Shown: in pieces, positions 29,593-39,101 of the stretch
How positions within the stretch are numbered: the stretch's first letter is position 1
Layout: every line of letters begins with the position of its first letter
Assembly: GCF_030651915.1 (NCBI RefSeq)
Contig: NZ_JAUSBV010000005.1
Span: forward strand, 930,001 to 994,000
Origin: Parvibaculum sp.
GTDB lineage: Bacteria > Pseudomonadota > Alphaproteobacteria > Parvibaculales > Parvibaculaceae
Reading direction: 5' to 3'
Length of the DNA: 64,000 nt
Translations under genes and position numbers: made by a program
The notes under the pieces: generated by a model
Databases searched by the model: none
What the model saw: the letters and a program-made list of their open reading frames with translations, nothing else
Told to the model about the DNA's origin: nothing

Positions 29593-29862
29593 TTAGAGCT
29601 TAAAATCAACGCCGTCAGAACGCTTCGTGCTCTTCATTCGTAACTTCAATGCTTCGATTTCATCGGTGAGTACCTTGACGATTTTCCTGACGTCTTCGTC
29701 ATCGTATTCGTAGGCGCTCCGGTTGCCGAGCTTGCCAATCACACGAACGGCCTTAATGGCATTCACGGTTCGCCTCTCAGCAAGCTCCACGAATTTCTGG
29801 CGCTTAGAAGTCGAAGATTTTTTGTATTTTTCTCTGGTCATTTTCAGAACTTGTTCTGACAT
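29593..29862 (-). CDS. Small (89 aa) charged protein, operonic with the GHKL ATPase
   Basis: MSEQVLKMTREKYKKSSTSKRQKFVELAERRTVNAIKAVRVIGKLGNRSAYEYDDEDVRKIVKVLTDEIEALKLRM; 14-bp gap to the next start, which has SD GGGAGGGG. Confidence 0.8.
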   Translation of the reverse strand: MSEQVLKMTREKYKKSSTSKRQKFVELAERRTVNAIKAVRVIGKLGNRSAYEYDDEDVRKIVKVLTDEIEALKLRMKSTKRSDGVDFKL

Positions 29863-30929
29863 AGTTTTTCTCCAATATTCCAGTCTTATAAAAATTTGAC
29901 GGCTTGAATAACCAGAGTCAAGGACTTTGATAAATTTACAAACAATTCCCTGAGTAATATTTTGGATTTTTATAGATAGAATGTTGAAATTGCTTCTTTT
30001 TTTCATAGCAAGTTTTTTCGTTTTTCTAATTTTTCCACGAAGAATCGTGCAAATTTTTCCCTTTTTGGCCAATCCATTGAAGAATTTACGCGATACTTTG
30101 GTCGTATTCGCGGCCAATCACATAACGCTACTCGGCCTAGATTTTACTTTCCTAATCGTCAGTCGATTCACACCCGGTGCAACCTCAATGCATTCGTGAT
30201 CATCGAGACCGGCGACAGCGACACCGCCGTCGCTGCGAAGATGAGGCTGAACAAGAGACCAAAGGCTGGGTGGTGGAGCCGGCAAAGACGACGTTGGGAT
30301 GCGTTGCGAGAAATGTGATGCCAGCTCACATCGCAGCAGCCCATGGTTCCCGGCTTTCGCCGGGATGACACCCTTGTTTTGAGCAAGAGTGGAACCACGC
30401 CTGACGAATTGTGCGAATGCCGCTGATCGCGATGACAGACCGGCGAGAGCGCCAAGCCGCCATTCCCGCCCCATTTTCCCCTTCCTGCATCACCCCCCCA
30501 CCTGCCCCCTCGCCGCCATTTTCTGCCATTATGGTGGCCGACAGGCTTGAAAAACGGCGGCGGGCGGCGGCGCGGCGGGCGGATGGTGGAGTTTGCGAAC
30601 ATGACGGGCAGGCGCGGCGGCACGGCGGAGACGGGATGCGGGTGAGGCGCGGCACGGGCACGCGGCTGTCGCCGATTTCGTTCGGGGCCTGGAAAAGCCC
30701 GGCGGGGTTTTTCGCTTGCTGTCGGATGTTGCGGGTTCGGGCCGGCGGTTTCCTCGGCAGACATAGAGGGGCCCTGCGTCGGCACCGCGCCGGGGCAGCG
30801 GCAATCTCGGCAACCAGCATCGAGGTGGATTGGGTCCCGCCTGCGCGGCCGAAGCCGCTTCGGCGCGGCGAAGGCCCGGCAACGAGTGCCGGGATGACAC
30901 TGAATATTTGGAAAGGGAACGGGCTCAAG

Positions 30930-31182
30930 GACCCCTCCCCAAACGATCTGCGATCGTTTGACTGCCCGGCCCTGCGCTTGCGCTCCGGGCGTTCGCGGCT
31001 CGAAAAAGTCCACCGGACTTTTTCGTTCACTGACGTGAACCGCCTCTCACCCCTCAAGGGGAGGGTGGGAAGAATTGCGGCTGCCTTGATGACACTGAGT
31101 GGTTGGCGGAGGAACGGGCTCAAGGACCCCTCCCCAAAATTCGCGATGCGAATTTTGACCCTCCCACAGGGGGAGGGTGGAA
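30930..31182. repeat. Cluster of REP-like palindromic repeats
   Basis: GAAAAAGTCC-acc-GGACTTTTTC hairpin; two CCCTCCCC...GGGGAGGGTGG elements. Confidence 0.8.
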
Positions 31183-33146
31183 GAAGAATTGCGGCGGTGT
31201 TCGCGCTGGCGTTTTTTGCGCTCTTTGCTTTTGCGGCGCCGGATTTTGTGCGTGCCGAGGAGGCGGCCGAAGCGGCCGCCGAAGCCGAGGCGTCGGCCGA
31301 AGCGGCGGACGACGCGGCATCGGAGGCAGCGGCGGAAGCGGCCGAGGCGGAGACGGCGGCGGCGCGGGCGGCGGCGGACGAAGCGGCGACGCCGCGGGTC
31401 TGGGAGCGGGCGCAAGGGGCGCTTTCCTTCACGACGCGGGTGGCGGGGCGGCGCATCCCCGACCAGTTGCGCGAAATGCTGGAAGAGGCGCGCGCGCTGG
31501 GCGTCGACGATGCCGATGGCGTGCCGCCGCCTTCGACGCTGGCGCAGTTGCGGCGCCGCGCGCAGGAAGACAGTTTGCGGCTGGTCGAGGTGCTGCGCTC
31601 GGAGGCCTATTATAATGGCCGCGTGACGCCGATGGTGCGCGAGGCGTCGGGCGGGCGTTTCGAGGTGATCTACCAGGTGGTGCTGGCCGAGCGGGCGATG
31701 ATCCGCAGCTTCCGCATCGTCTATCCCGATCTGGCCGATAGCGAAGTGGCCGCCCATGCGCTGCCGCAGGACGGGGCGGCGCTGGGGCTTCAGCCCGAGC
31801 GCGCGGCGCGGGCCGAGCGCATTGTCGATCTCACCAACGAGGCGGTGACGCATCTCCACAATCACGGCTATCCGCAAGCCGCACTCGACAACCGGCGGGT
31901 GGTGGTCGATCTCTCGTCGAGCATGGCCGATGTGACGCTGACGATTGCGGCCGGGCCGCGGCTGCTGTTCGGGCCGCTGCTGGTGCGCAACGAAGGCGGG
32001 CGCACGCGCGAAGATTATGTGACCGGGCTTGCGACGCTGACGCCGGGCAAGGTTTACGACCGGCGCGAGGTCGATGCGACGACGGCGGCGCTGCGCGGCA
32101 GCGGCTTGTTCGAGACGGTGTCGGTGACGACGGGCGCCGTCGACGCCGAGGGCCACGCGGTGCAGGAGATCGAGCTTGCCGAACGCAAGCCGCGCACGGT
32201 GCGGCTCGGTGCGGCGTGGTCGTCGAGCGAGGGGGCGGGCGTGCGCGGCAGCTGGGAACATCGCAATCTTTTCGGCGCGGCCGAAAAGCTGGTGCTGGGG
32301 CTTTCGATCGCCGAGATCGAACAGAAGGGCACGGCCGAGTTCCGCAAGCCGCGCTTCCTGCGCCCCGACCAGGCGCTGCTCATCAGCGCCGAGATTGCCA
32401 ATGCGCAGAGCGATGCCTATGACGAATATCGGCTCCGAACCGGCGCCTCGCTGGAACGGGTGTTCGGGCCGCGGCTCAGCGGCAGCGCCGGTGTCGGCTT
32501 CGAGGTGACGCAGACCGAAGACGCGACCGGGCGCACCGACTATCAATTGTTCAGCGTGCCGGCGGTGCTGCGCTATGACAGCGCCGACGATATTTTCGAT
32601 CCGAGCGAGGGCATCCGCGCGACGGTGGCGGCGACGCCCTATTTCGGCAGCGCCGACGGCGCGGCGACGACGTTCCTGCGGCTCGAGGGCAGCGGCGCCA
32701 CCTATTTCGCCGTCGCCGACAGGCTGACACTGGCGGTGCGCGGGCGCTACGGCATGCTGGCCGCCGACGACACCACCGATGTGCCGGGCTCGACGCGGTT
32801 TTATGCCGGCGGCGGCGGCTCGGTGCGCGGCTATGGCTACCAGATGGCCGGGCCGCTCAGCGCCACCGGCACGCCGCTGGGCGGACGTTCGGTGATCGAG
32901 GCCGGGGCGGAAGCGCGCTACCGCGTCAGCGAGACGATCGGCGTCGTCGCTTTCGTCGATGCCGGGCAGGCCTATCGCGAGCTGACGCCGCGTTTCGACG
33001 GCAGCCTGTTGTGGGGGGCGGGGCTCGGGCTTCGCTATTACACGCCGATCGGTCCGATCCGTTTCGACGTGGCGGTGCCCTTGGACCGGCGGCGGGGCGT
33101 CGACGACGCGTTCCAGATCTATGCCTCGATCGGACAGGCTTTCTGA
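31146..33146 (+). CDS. tamA: Autotransporter/translocation assembly outer-membrane protein TamA (BamA/Omp85 superfamily)
   Basis: POTRA-like repeats then Omp85 barrel (STRFYAGGGGSVRGYGYQMAGPL...YYTPIGPIRFDVAVPLDRRRGVDDAFQIYASIGQAF); directly upstream of tamB. Confidence 0.88.
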   Translation: MRILTLPQGEGGRRIAAVFALAFFALFAFAAPDFVRAEEAAEAAAEAEASAEAADDAASEAAAEAAEAETAAARAAADEAATPRVWERAQGALSFTTRVAGRRIPDQLREMLEEARALGVDDADGVPPPSTLAQLRRRAQEDSLRLVEVLRSEAYYNGRVTPMVREASGGRFEVIYQVVLAERAMIRSFRIVYPDLADSEVAAHALPQDGAALGLQPERAARAERIVDLTNEAVTHLHNHGYPQAALDNRRVVVDLSSSMADVTLTIAAGPRLLFGPLLVRNEGGRTREDYVTGLATLTPGKVYDRREVDATTAALRGSGLFETVSVTTGAVDAEGHAVQEIELAERKPRTVRLGAAWSSSEGAGVRGSWEHRNLFGAAEKLVLGLSIAEIEQKGTAEFRKPRFLRPDQALLISAEIANAQSDAYDEYRLRTGASLERVFGPRLSGSAGVGFEVTQTEDATGRTDYQLFSVPAVLRYDSADDIFDPSEGIRATVAATPYFGSADGAATTFLRLEGSGATYFAVADRLTLAVRGRYGMLAADDTTDVPGSTRFYAGGGGSVRGYGYQMAGPLSATGTPLGGRSVIEAGAEARYRVSETIGVVAFVDAGQAYRELTPRFDGSLLWGAGLGLRYYTPIGPIRFDVAVPLDRRRGVDDAFQIYASIGQAF

Positions 33147-33205
33147 TGGAAGGGGTTTATCAGGTTGCCAAAAACGCAGTGTCATCCCGGCGATCCCGGC
33201 CTTTG

Positions 33206-33726
33206 CCGGGACAGGCGCCGGAATCCGTCGGCAGCCGCAGCAAACGGCGCGGCGAAGGGAAGAAGAAGGGTTCACGCGGAGACGCGGAGGCGCGGAGAAG
33301 GGAAGGAATAGTTCACGCGAAGACGCGAAGACGCGAAGAAGGAAGAAGTAGAGGATTGGCGCTTCGCGCCGAAGGCGCAATAAATTTTCTCTATCTCCGT
33401 GGCTCCGCGTCGGAGCCTGTCCTCGGGATCGCCAAAGGCGATACCCGTGGGCGTGCAAAATCTTCGCCTTGCCGGACCCCCGTGGATACCGGTGTTCCTG
33501 GCCTTCGCCGGGACAAGCGCCGGGATCCATCGGCAGCCGCAGCAAACGGCGAGGCGAAGGGAAGAAGGGTTCACGCGGAGACGCGGAGGCGCGGAGAAGA
33601 GAGCAAGCAGGAAAATTTCAAGCAGAGACGCAGGGAATGTTTCCTGGCGCTTCGCGCCGAAGGCGCAATAAATTTTCTCTATCTCCGCGACTCCGCGCCT
33701 CCGCGTGCAAAATCTTCACCTTGCCA
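33206..33726. repeat. Tandem duplication (~300-bp period) of a composite repeat (REP + GA-rich units + TTGGCGCTTCGCGCCGAAG hairpin)
   Basis: CCGGGACARGCGCCGG..TCGGCAGCCGCAGCAAACGGCG at 33206 and 33508; TTGGCGCTTCGCGCCGAAGGCGCAATAAATTTTCTCTATCTCCG occurs twice. Confidence 0.85.
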
Positions 33727-33792
33727 TGGACCGCCCATGGCAAGGCAACGGGCCCAGGGGTTACATGCGGTAGCCCCGCTGACGGAAGGGAG

Positions 33793-36700
33793 ATGATGGC
33801 AGACGCAGCGAAAAATCCGGCGACGATCTGGCTGCGGCGCGGGCTGGCCGTGGTGCTGGCGGCGGGTGGGCTGGTGTTGGCCCTGATCGCGCTGGGGCTG
33901 GCGCTGCTCAACATCGCGCCGGTGCGCGAGGCGCTGCTGGGCGCGGCGCTGAAGGCGGCGCGCAGCGGCACGACGACAATCGAGATCGGCGGGCTCGACG
34001 GCGTGTGGCCGGGGGCGCTGCGGCTCAGTGACCTCAGCATCGGCGACGAAGAAGGTGTGTGGCTGCGGCTCGCTTCGGCCGAACTCGACTGGCGGCCGCT
34101 GGCGCTGTGGCATGGCGAGTTGCACATCACGCGGCTCGATCTGGCCGGGCTCGATCTGATGCGCCTGCCGGATGCGGTGGAGGCGCAAGCCGGCAACGAA
34201 GAGTTCGAGCTGCCGGAATTGCCGTCGCTGCCTTTCGCGCTGCGGCTCGAACGTTTCAACGCCCGCGAGATGCAGCTCGGCGCGGCGGTGGCGGGCGAGG
34301 CGATCGACTTTACGGCGCAGGGCCATGCGCTGCTGACGCGGCGCGAAGACGATGTCGCGCTTTCGGTGGCGCGGGCCGATGGCGGCGGCGACCATGCCGA
34401 GCTGCGCTATCGTTTTCATGCCGGGCCGGAACGGGGACTGCTGAAGCTCAGCCTCGAAGAAGGCAGCGCGGCGCGGCCAAGCGCGGTGGCGCGCCTTATC
34501 GGGCTTGACGGCGTGGCGCGGCTGGCGGTCGAGATCGACGGGCAGAGCCTTGCCGGGCTGATGACCGGCGCGGCCAGGATCGATGCCGGGCGGGCACTAG
34601 TGCTCGAGGCCAACGCGCATGGGGCGCTGGGCGAGCGGGCCAATCTGACCTTCCGGCTCAATGCCGAAGGCGATCTGGTGGCGCGGGAACTGGATTTCCT
34701 CCCCGAGGCGCGGGCGGTCGCGGCCAGCGGGCGGCTGACGCAGGTGGCGGCTGACCGCTACCGGATCGAGAATGCCGCTTTCGCCGCCGGCGGCTTGTCG
34801 GTGACCGGCGAAGCGACCGCAACGCGGCGGGCCGGGCATTACGATGTCGAAGCGGCGGGGATGGCGGACGGCGTCGAGGTCTTGTTCGCGCAACCCGCCA
34901 ATGCGGCGCCCGGGCCGCTTGGCTGGCGCCTCAACGGCGATGTCGATGCGGCGCTGAGCCTGGCGACGATCCGTGAAGCAGTGCTGAGCGGGCTCGGCGG
35001 CGAGGCGCGCTTTGCCGGCGAGGCGCGGATCGAACTTGCCAGCGGCGCGGTGCGGGCCGAGGGCGATGTGGCGGCGGCGTTTGCCGATCTCGAGCCGCTC
35101 GGGCAATTGCTCGGCCAGACGCTGCGCGGCGAAGGCGAGGCAACGCTGTCGGGGTTCACCTATGCCGAGGGCAAGGGCAGCGGCGCGCTGGCGCTGCGCA
35201 GCGGGCCCGTCGGCACCGATGACGAAAGCCTCGACCGGCTGCTGGCGCAAGGAATGACGGCGCAGGCGGGCTTGCGCTTCGACGATCGCGGCGGCTGGTC
35301 GGTTGCCGCGCTGACGGCAGTGGCCGGCGGCGCCCGGCTCGACGGCGCGCTGACGGTGACGGCGGCAGGCGCGCGCGAAGGAACGGCGTCGCTCAAGATC
35401 GAGGAGATCGCCGCGCTGCTTGCCGGCGACGACACGCGCGGGGCGCTGACAGCGCAAGCGAGCCTTGGCGGCGCGCCCGGCGCGGCGCGGCTGACGCTCA
35501 AGGCCGAACTCAGCGGCGGTGCGGCGGCCGGGATCGACATTGCCACGGCGACGCTCGAGGCCGATCTCGTCGAAGGCGGCAGCGGCCCGGCGCTGCTGGT
35601 GCTGACGGGCGCAGACGGGCGGGCGCGCGTCGCCACGCAAGTGACCTTGCCCACCGAAGGCGGGGCGCATTTCGAGGCGATCGAGGCGCAGCTTTTCGGG
35701 GCGCCGCTTTCGGGCGCGGTGCGGCTGTCGCCCGACTGGATCGCCTCGGGCGAAATTTCCGGGCGGCGGGTGGCGCTGGCGCCGCTCGGGCGGCTGGCCG
35801 GGATCGCGCTCGAGGGCCGCGGCGAGATCGCGCTGACGCTCAATGACCGGGCCGGCCGGCAGGACGCGCAAGCGACGCTCAGCGCCAGGCGGATCGATAT
35901 CGATATCGGCGCGACGCTGGGGACCGGCGCCTCGGCGGGCGAGATGCTGTCGCTCGACCAGGTCGAGATCGCGGCGGCGCTGAGCGATCTTCATGGTGCG
36001 GCGATGCTCGATGCGCGGCTCGCGGCCGGCGGCGGCGCCTCCGGCAATACCAATTTCAGCGCCATCGCCGCCGGCGCGCAAGGGCCGCTCGACAATCTCG
36101 AACTGACCGCACAGCTCGACGGCGAGCGGCTGTCGCTGCGGGCCGAGACGGTGTCGCTCGATATCGGCGGCCGGTGGCAGGGCGACGCGCTCTCCTTCGA
36201 GACGCTGTCGCTGACGCTGGGCGACACCTCGATGGCGCTGGCCGCCCCGCTGCGGATCGCGCTGCCGGCGGGCGGGCTCGATGTGGCCGGACTGGCGCTC
36301 GCCTTTGCCGGCCCGGAAGGCGCCGGGACGCTCGCGGCGACGATGCGGTTGCGGCCGCGCGCCGTGCAACTGACGCTCGATGCCGAACGCATGCCGCTGG
36401 CGCTGCTGACGCCGCTGCTGCCGGTCGATGCGACCGGCGGGACGATGAGCGGCCGCGTCAGGCTCGACACGGCGCGCGAAGAGGGCGAAGTGGCGCTCCG
36501 CTTCGACGCTGTGCAACTGACCGATGCCGAACTCGATCAGCGGCCGGCCTTCGATGCGACGCTGGAGGGGCGCTGGGCGCAGCGGCGGCTGACCGCGGCG
36601 GCGCGGGCGCGTGGCGTTTCCGAAGAACCCTTCGTGCTCAATGCGTCGCTGCCGCTGGTGCGCGATCCGGGCGGTGCCTGGCCGGCGCTGCCGGCGCGCG

Positions 36701-38016
36701 GCGCGGTCAGCGGCGATCTCGGCTGGCGCGGGCCGATGGAGTCGCTGATGGCGCTGGTCGACCTGCCGGGGCAGCGGCTTGCCGGCGACACCGAAATCGC
36801 CCTGCAGGCGAGCGGCGATGTGTCGGCGCCGGTGTTTTCCGGCCATGCGCATCTCCGCGGCGGCCGTTTCGAGAATTTCGCCACCGGCACGGCGCTGCGC
36901 GATCTCGATATCCGTCTCGATGGCGCGCGCAGCGAGGTGTTGCGCTTCGCGCTCAGCGGGCGCGACGGCGACAGCGGCCGGCTGACATCCGAGGGCACGA
37001 TTTCGCTGGCCGCCGACCGGGCGGATGCGATCCGTGTGCAGACGAAGTTTGCCAATCTGCAGGTGGCGCGGCGGCAGGACCTGACGCTGTCGGTCAGCGG
37101 CGATCTCGCCCTGACCGGCGCGGCGCTGCCACCGACCAAGGAAGCGCCGCTGAAACTGACCGGGGCGCTGACGACCACCGATGCGCTTTTCATCATTCCC
37201 GAACGCCTGCCCTTCAATGTGCCGCATATCGCCGTCATCGAGGTCAACGGGCCGGACGAGGCGGCCGAGGCCGGGCCGGGCCAGGAAGAGGTGCCGTTTC
37301 CCTCCGAACTCGATCTGGCGCTGACCATCGGCGCGCCGCCGGCGCAACTGGCCGGGCGCGGCGTCAATGCCTTGTGGACGGGCGATCTGAAGGTGACCGG
37401 CACGGCCGACGATCCGCGCGTCAACGGCACGCTGCGCAGCCTGCGCGGCACGCTCGAATTCGCCGGCAAGACCTTCACGCTGTCGCGCGGGGTGGTGACG
37501 TTCCGCGGCGAGGTGCCGCCCGACCCGGCGCTCGACATCGCGCTCGACTACAGCCGCGGCGCTTTCAAGGCGACGATCGGCATTGGCGGGCGCAGTTCGA
37601 TGCCGACGATCACGCTGACATCGCAACCGACCATGCCGCAGGATGAAATCATTGCGCGGATCCTGTTCGAAAAAGGCGTCGGCGAATTGTCGGCGATGGA
37701 GGCGGCGCAGCTTGCCAATACGGCCGCCCAGCTTTCCGGCGCCGGCGGCATTGGCGGTTTCGGCCTGCTCGGCCAGATGCAGCGCGCGCTCGGGCTCGAT
37801 GTGCTGCGCGTCGACCAGGGTGCCTCGGGGGGCACGACGGTGGCAGCCGGGAAATATCTGCGCGAGGGGTTTTATGTCGGCGTCGAGCAGGGGGCGCTGG
37901 CCAGCGATTCATCGGTGAAGATCGAGATCGACCTCACCGACAATATCAGCGTCGACACCAAGGTCGGGCAGGACGCCTCGAGCGGCGCCGGCATCAACTG
38001 GAAATGGGACTATTGA
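33793..38016 (+). CDS. tamB: Translocation and assembly module protein TamB
   Basis: ~1407 aa AsmA-like; C-terminal GRSSMPTITLTSQPTMPQDEIIARILFEKGVGELSAMEAAQLA...VDTKVGQDASSGAGINWKWDY. Confidence 0.92.
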   Translation: MMADAAKNPATIWLRRGLAVVLAAGGLVLALIALGLALLNIAPVREALLGAALKAARSGTTTIEIGGLDGVWPGALRLSDLSIGDEEGVWLRLASAELDWRPLALWHGELHITRLDLAGLDLMRLPDAVEAQAGNEEFELPELPSLPFALRLERFNAREMQLGAAVAGEAIDFTAQGHALLTRREDDVALSVARADGGGDHAELRYRFHAGPERGLLKLSLEEGSAARPSAVARLIGLDGVARLAVEIDGQSLAGLMTGAARIDAGRALVLEANAHGALGERANLTFRLNAEGDLVARELDFLPEARAVAASGRLTQVAADRYRIENAAFAAGGLSVTGEATATRRAGHYDVEAAGMADGVEVLFAQPANAAPGPLGWRLNGDVDAALSLATIREAVLSGLGGEARFAGEARIELASGAVRAEGDVAAAFADLEPLGQLLGQTLRGEGEATLSGFTYAEGKGSGALALRSGPVGTDDESLDRLLAQGMTAQAGLRFDDRGGWSVAALTAVAGGARLDGALTVTAAGAREGTASLKIEEIAALLAGDDTRGALTAQASLGGAPGAARLTLKAELSGGAAAGIDIATATLEADLVEGGSGPALLVLTGADGRARVATQVTLPTEGGAHFEAIEAQLFGAPLSGAVRLSPDWIASGEISGRRVALAPLGRLAGIALEGRGEIALTLNDRAGRQDAQATLSARRIDIDIGATLGTGASAGEMLSLDQVEIAAALSDLHGAAMLDARLAAGGGASGNTNFSAIAAGAQGPLDNLELTAQLDGERLSLRAETVSLDIGGRWQGDALSFETLSLTLGDTSMALAAPLRIALPAGGLDVAGLALAFAGPEGAGTLAATMRLRPRAVQLTLDAERMPLALLTPLLPVDATGGTMSGRVRLDTAREEGEVALRFDAVQLTDAELDQRPAFDATLEGRWAQRRLTAAARARGVSEEPFVLNASLPLVRDPGGAWPALPARGAVSGDLGWRGPMESLMALVDLPGQRLAGDTEIALQASGDVSAPVFSGHAHLRGGRFENFATGTALRDLDIRLDGARSEVLRFALSGRDGDSGRLTSEGTISLAADRADAIRVQTKFANLQVARRQDLTLSVSGDLALTGAALPPTKEAPLKLTGALTTTDALFIIPERLPFNVPHIAVIEVNGPDEAAEAGPGQEEVPFPSELDLALTIGAPPAQLAGRGVNALWTGDLKVTGTADDPRVNGTLRSLRGTLEFAGKTFTLSRGVVTFRGEVPPDPALDIALDYSRGAFKATIGIGGRSSMPTITLTSQPTMPQDEIIARILFEKGVGELSAMEAAQLANTAAQLSGAGGIGGFGLLGQMQRALGLDVLRVDQGASGGTTVAAGKYLREGFYVGVEQGALASDSSVKIEIDLTDNISVDTKVGQDASSGAGINWKWDY

Positions 38017-38022
38017 GACAGC

Positions 38023-38385
38023 TCAGTAACGCGAGCCGCCGGTGATGCCCCGGGTCGTCGTCGCGCCGCTGGTGAAGTCGTTGATCTTGTCGAGCTGCTC
38101 GCGGTTGCGGATCTTCTCTTCGCGCTGCCGGCGCTCATAATCCTCGGCATACATTTCCGCGTCGTGCAGATCCGGCGTGTCGTAATCCGAATCGTAGTCC
38201 GAGCGGTAATTGACCGGCGGCGAATCGACCGGATCGGACAATTCGTAACGGATGTCGCCATTTCCGGCAGGCGCCTCCTCGGCCGCGGCCGGGAGCATGG
38301 CCAGCGGGCCGAAGGCTATCAGCGCCGCGAGCGCCGCCGCGGCAGGCCATTTGATCCTTGGCCAGGGAGAGGCTTTTCCGTTCAT
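38023..38385 (-). CDS. Secreted hypothetical protein
   Basis: MNGKASPWPRIKWPAAAALAALIAFGPLAMLPAAAEEAP signal peptide; charged C-terminus. Confidence 0.65.
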   Translation of the reverse strand: MNGKASPWPRIKWPAAAALAALIAFGPLAMLPAAAEEAPAGNGDIRYELSDPVDSPPVNYRSDYDSDYDTPDLHDAEMYAEDYERRQREEKIRNREQLDKINDFTSGATTTRGITGGSRY

Positions 38386-38650
38386 CCGACACCATTCCTT
38401 CTGCAACGCCACCGTCCCGCAGCGGACCGTTCCGAAGCGGAACCATACAGGAAAGCCGCACGCTCCGACACAGCCGGATTTGAACCGGAACGGCCGGAAG
38501 GTTAACGGCGGCGCGGCGCCGGTCGCCCATGCAGACGAAATTTCGACGCTGCCGCCGCTGACCCCCGGGCGGACGATCTGCCGCACCCGGCCGGACGGTG
38601 CCGGACACTCTGTCGCGGCGCCTGCGGCTCAAAAATAGGTACATTTTGTC

Positions 38651-38666
38651 TAGGGGTATTACCCTA
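38651..38666. promoter_or_regulatory. Inverted-repeat operator candidate TAGGG-N6-CCCTA
   Basis: TAGGGGTATTACCCTA 52 bp upstream of the ferredoxin start. Confidence 0.5.
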
Positions 38667-38717
38667 ACACGACCCCGAAACGGGGCGGGCAGGAAACGAC
38701 CGGCGGCGGCGAGGAAC

Positions 38718-39038
38718 ATGACAAAGGTCACCTATATCGAGTTCAGCGGCACGGAACACAGCGTCGATGTGGCCGACGGGCTGTCGGTGATGGAAGGGGC
38801 GGTGCGCTACACCATCCCCGGCATCGAGGGCGATTGCGGCGGCGCCTGCGCCTGCGCGACCTGCCATGTCTATGTCGAAGAGGGCTGGCTCGAGAAAGTC
38901 GGGCCGATGGACGAGCTCGAGCGCGACATGCTCGATTTCGCCTTCGACGTCAAAGAGAACAGCCGCCTTTCCTGCCAGATCAAGGTCGAACCCTCGCTCG
39001 ACGGGCTCGTCGTCAAGACGCCCGCGCGCCAGTACTAG
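38718..39038 (+). CDS. [2Fe-2S] ferredoxin (adrenodoxin/putidaredoxin type)
   Basis: [20 protein letters not shown]...LSCQIKV: CX5CX2C...C cluster. Confidence 0.92.
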   Translation: MTKVTYIEFSGTEHSVDVADGLSVMEGAVRYTIPGIEGDCGGACACATCHVYVEEGWLEKVGPMDELERDMLDFAFDVKENSRLSCQIKVEPSLDGLVVKTPARQY

Positions 39039-39101
39039 CGGAACCGGAAACCACAGGCCGCCCGAACAGAAGAACAAGCGGCCGCAGCCAGGAGGAAGAC
39101 C

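Noticed and set aside
31047-33545. 832-aa - strand ORF
   Set aside because: Antisense of tamA plus repeats.
34597-37626. 1009-aa - strand ORF
   Set aside because: Antisense shadow of tamB; Arg/Gln-rich composition without domains.
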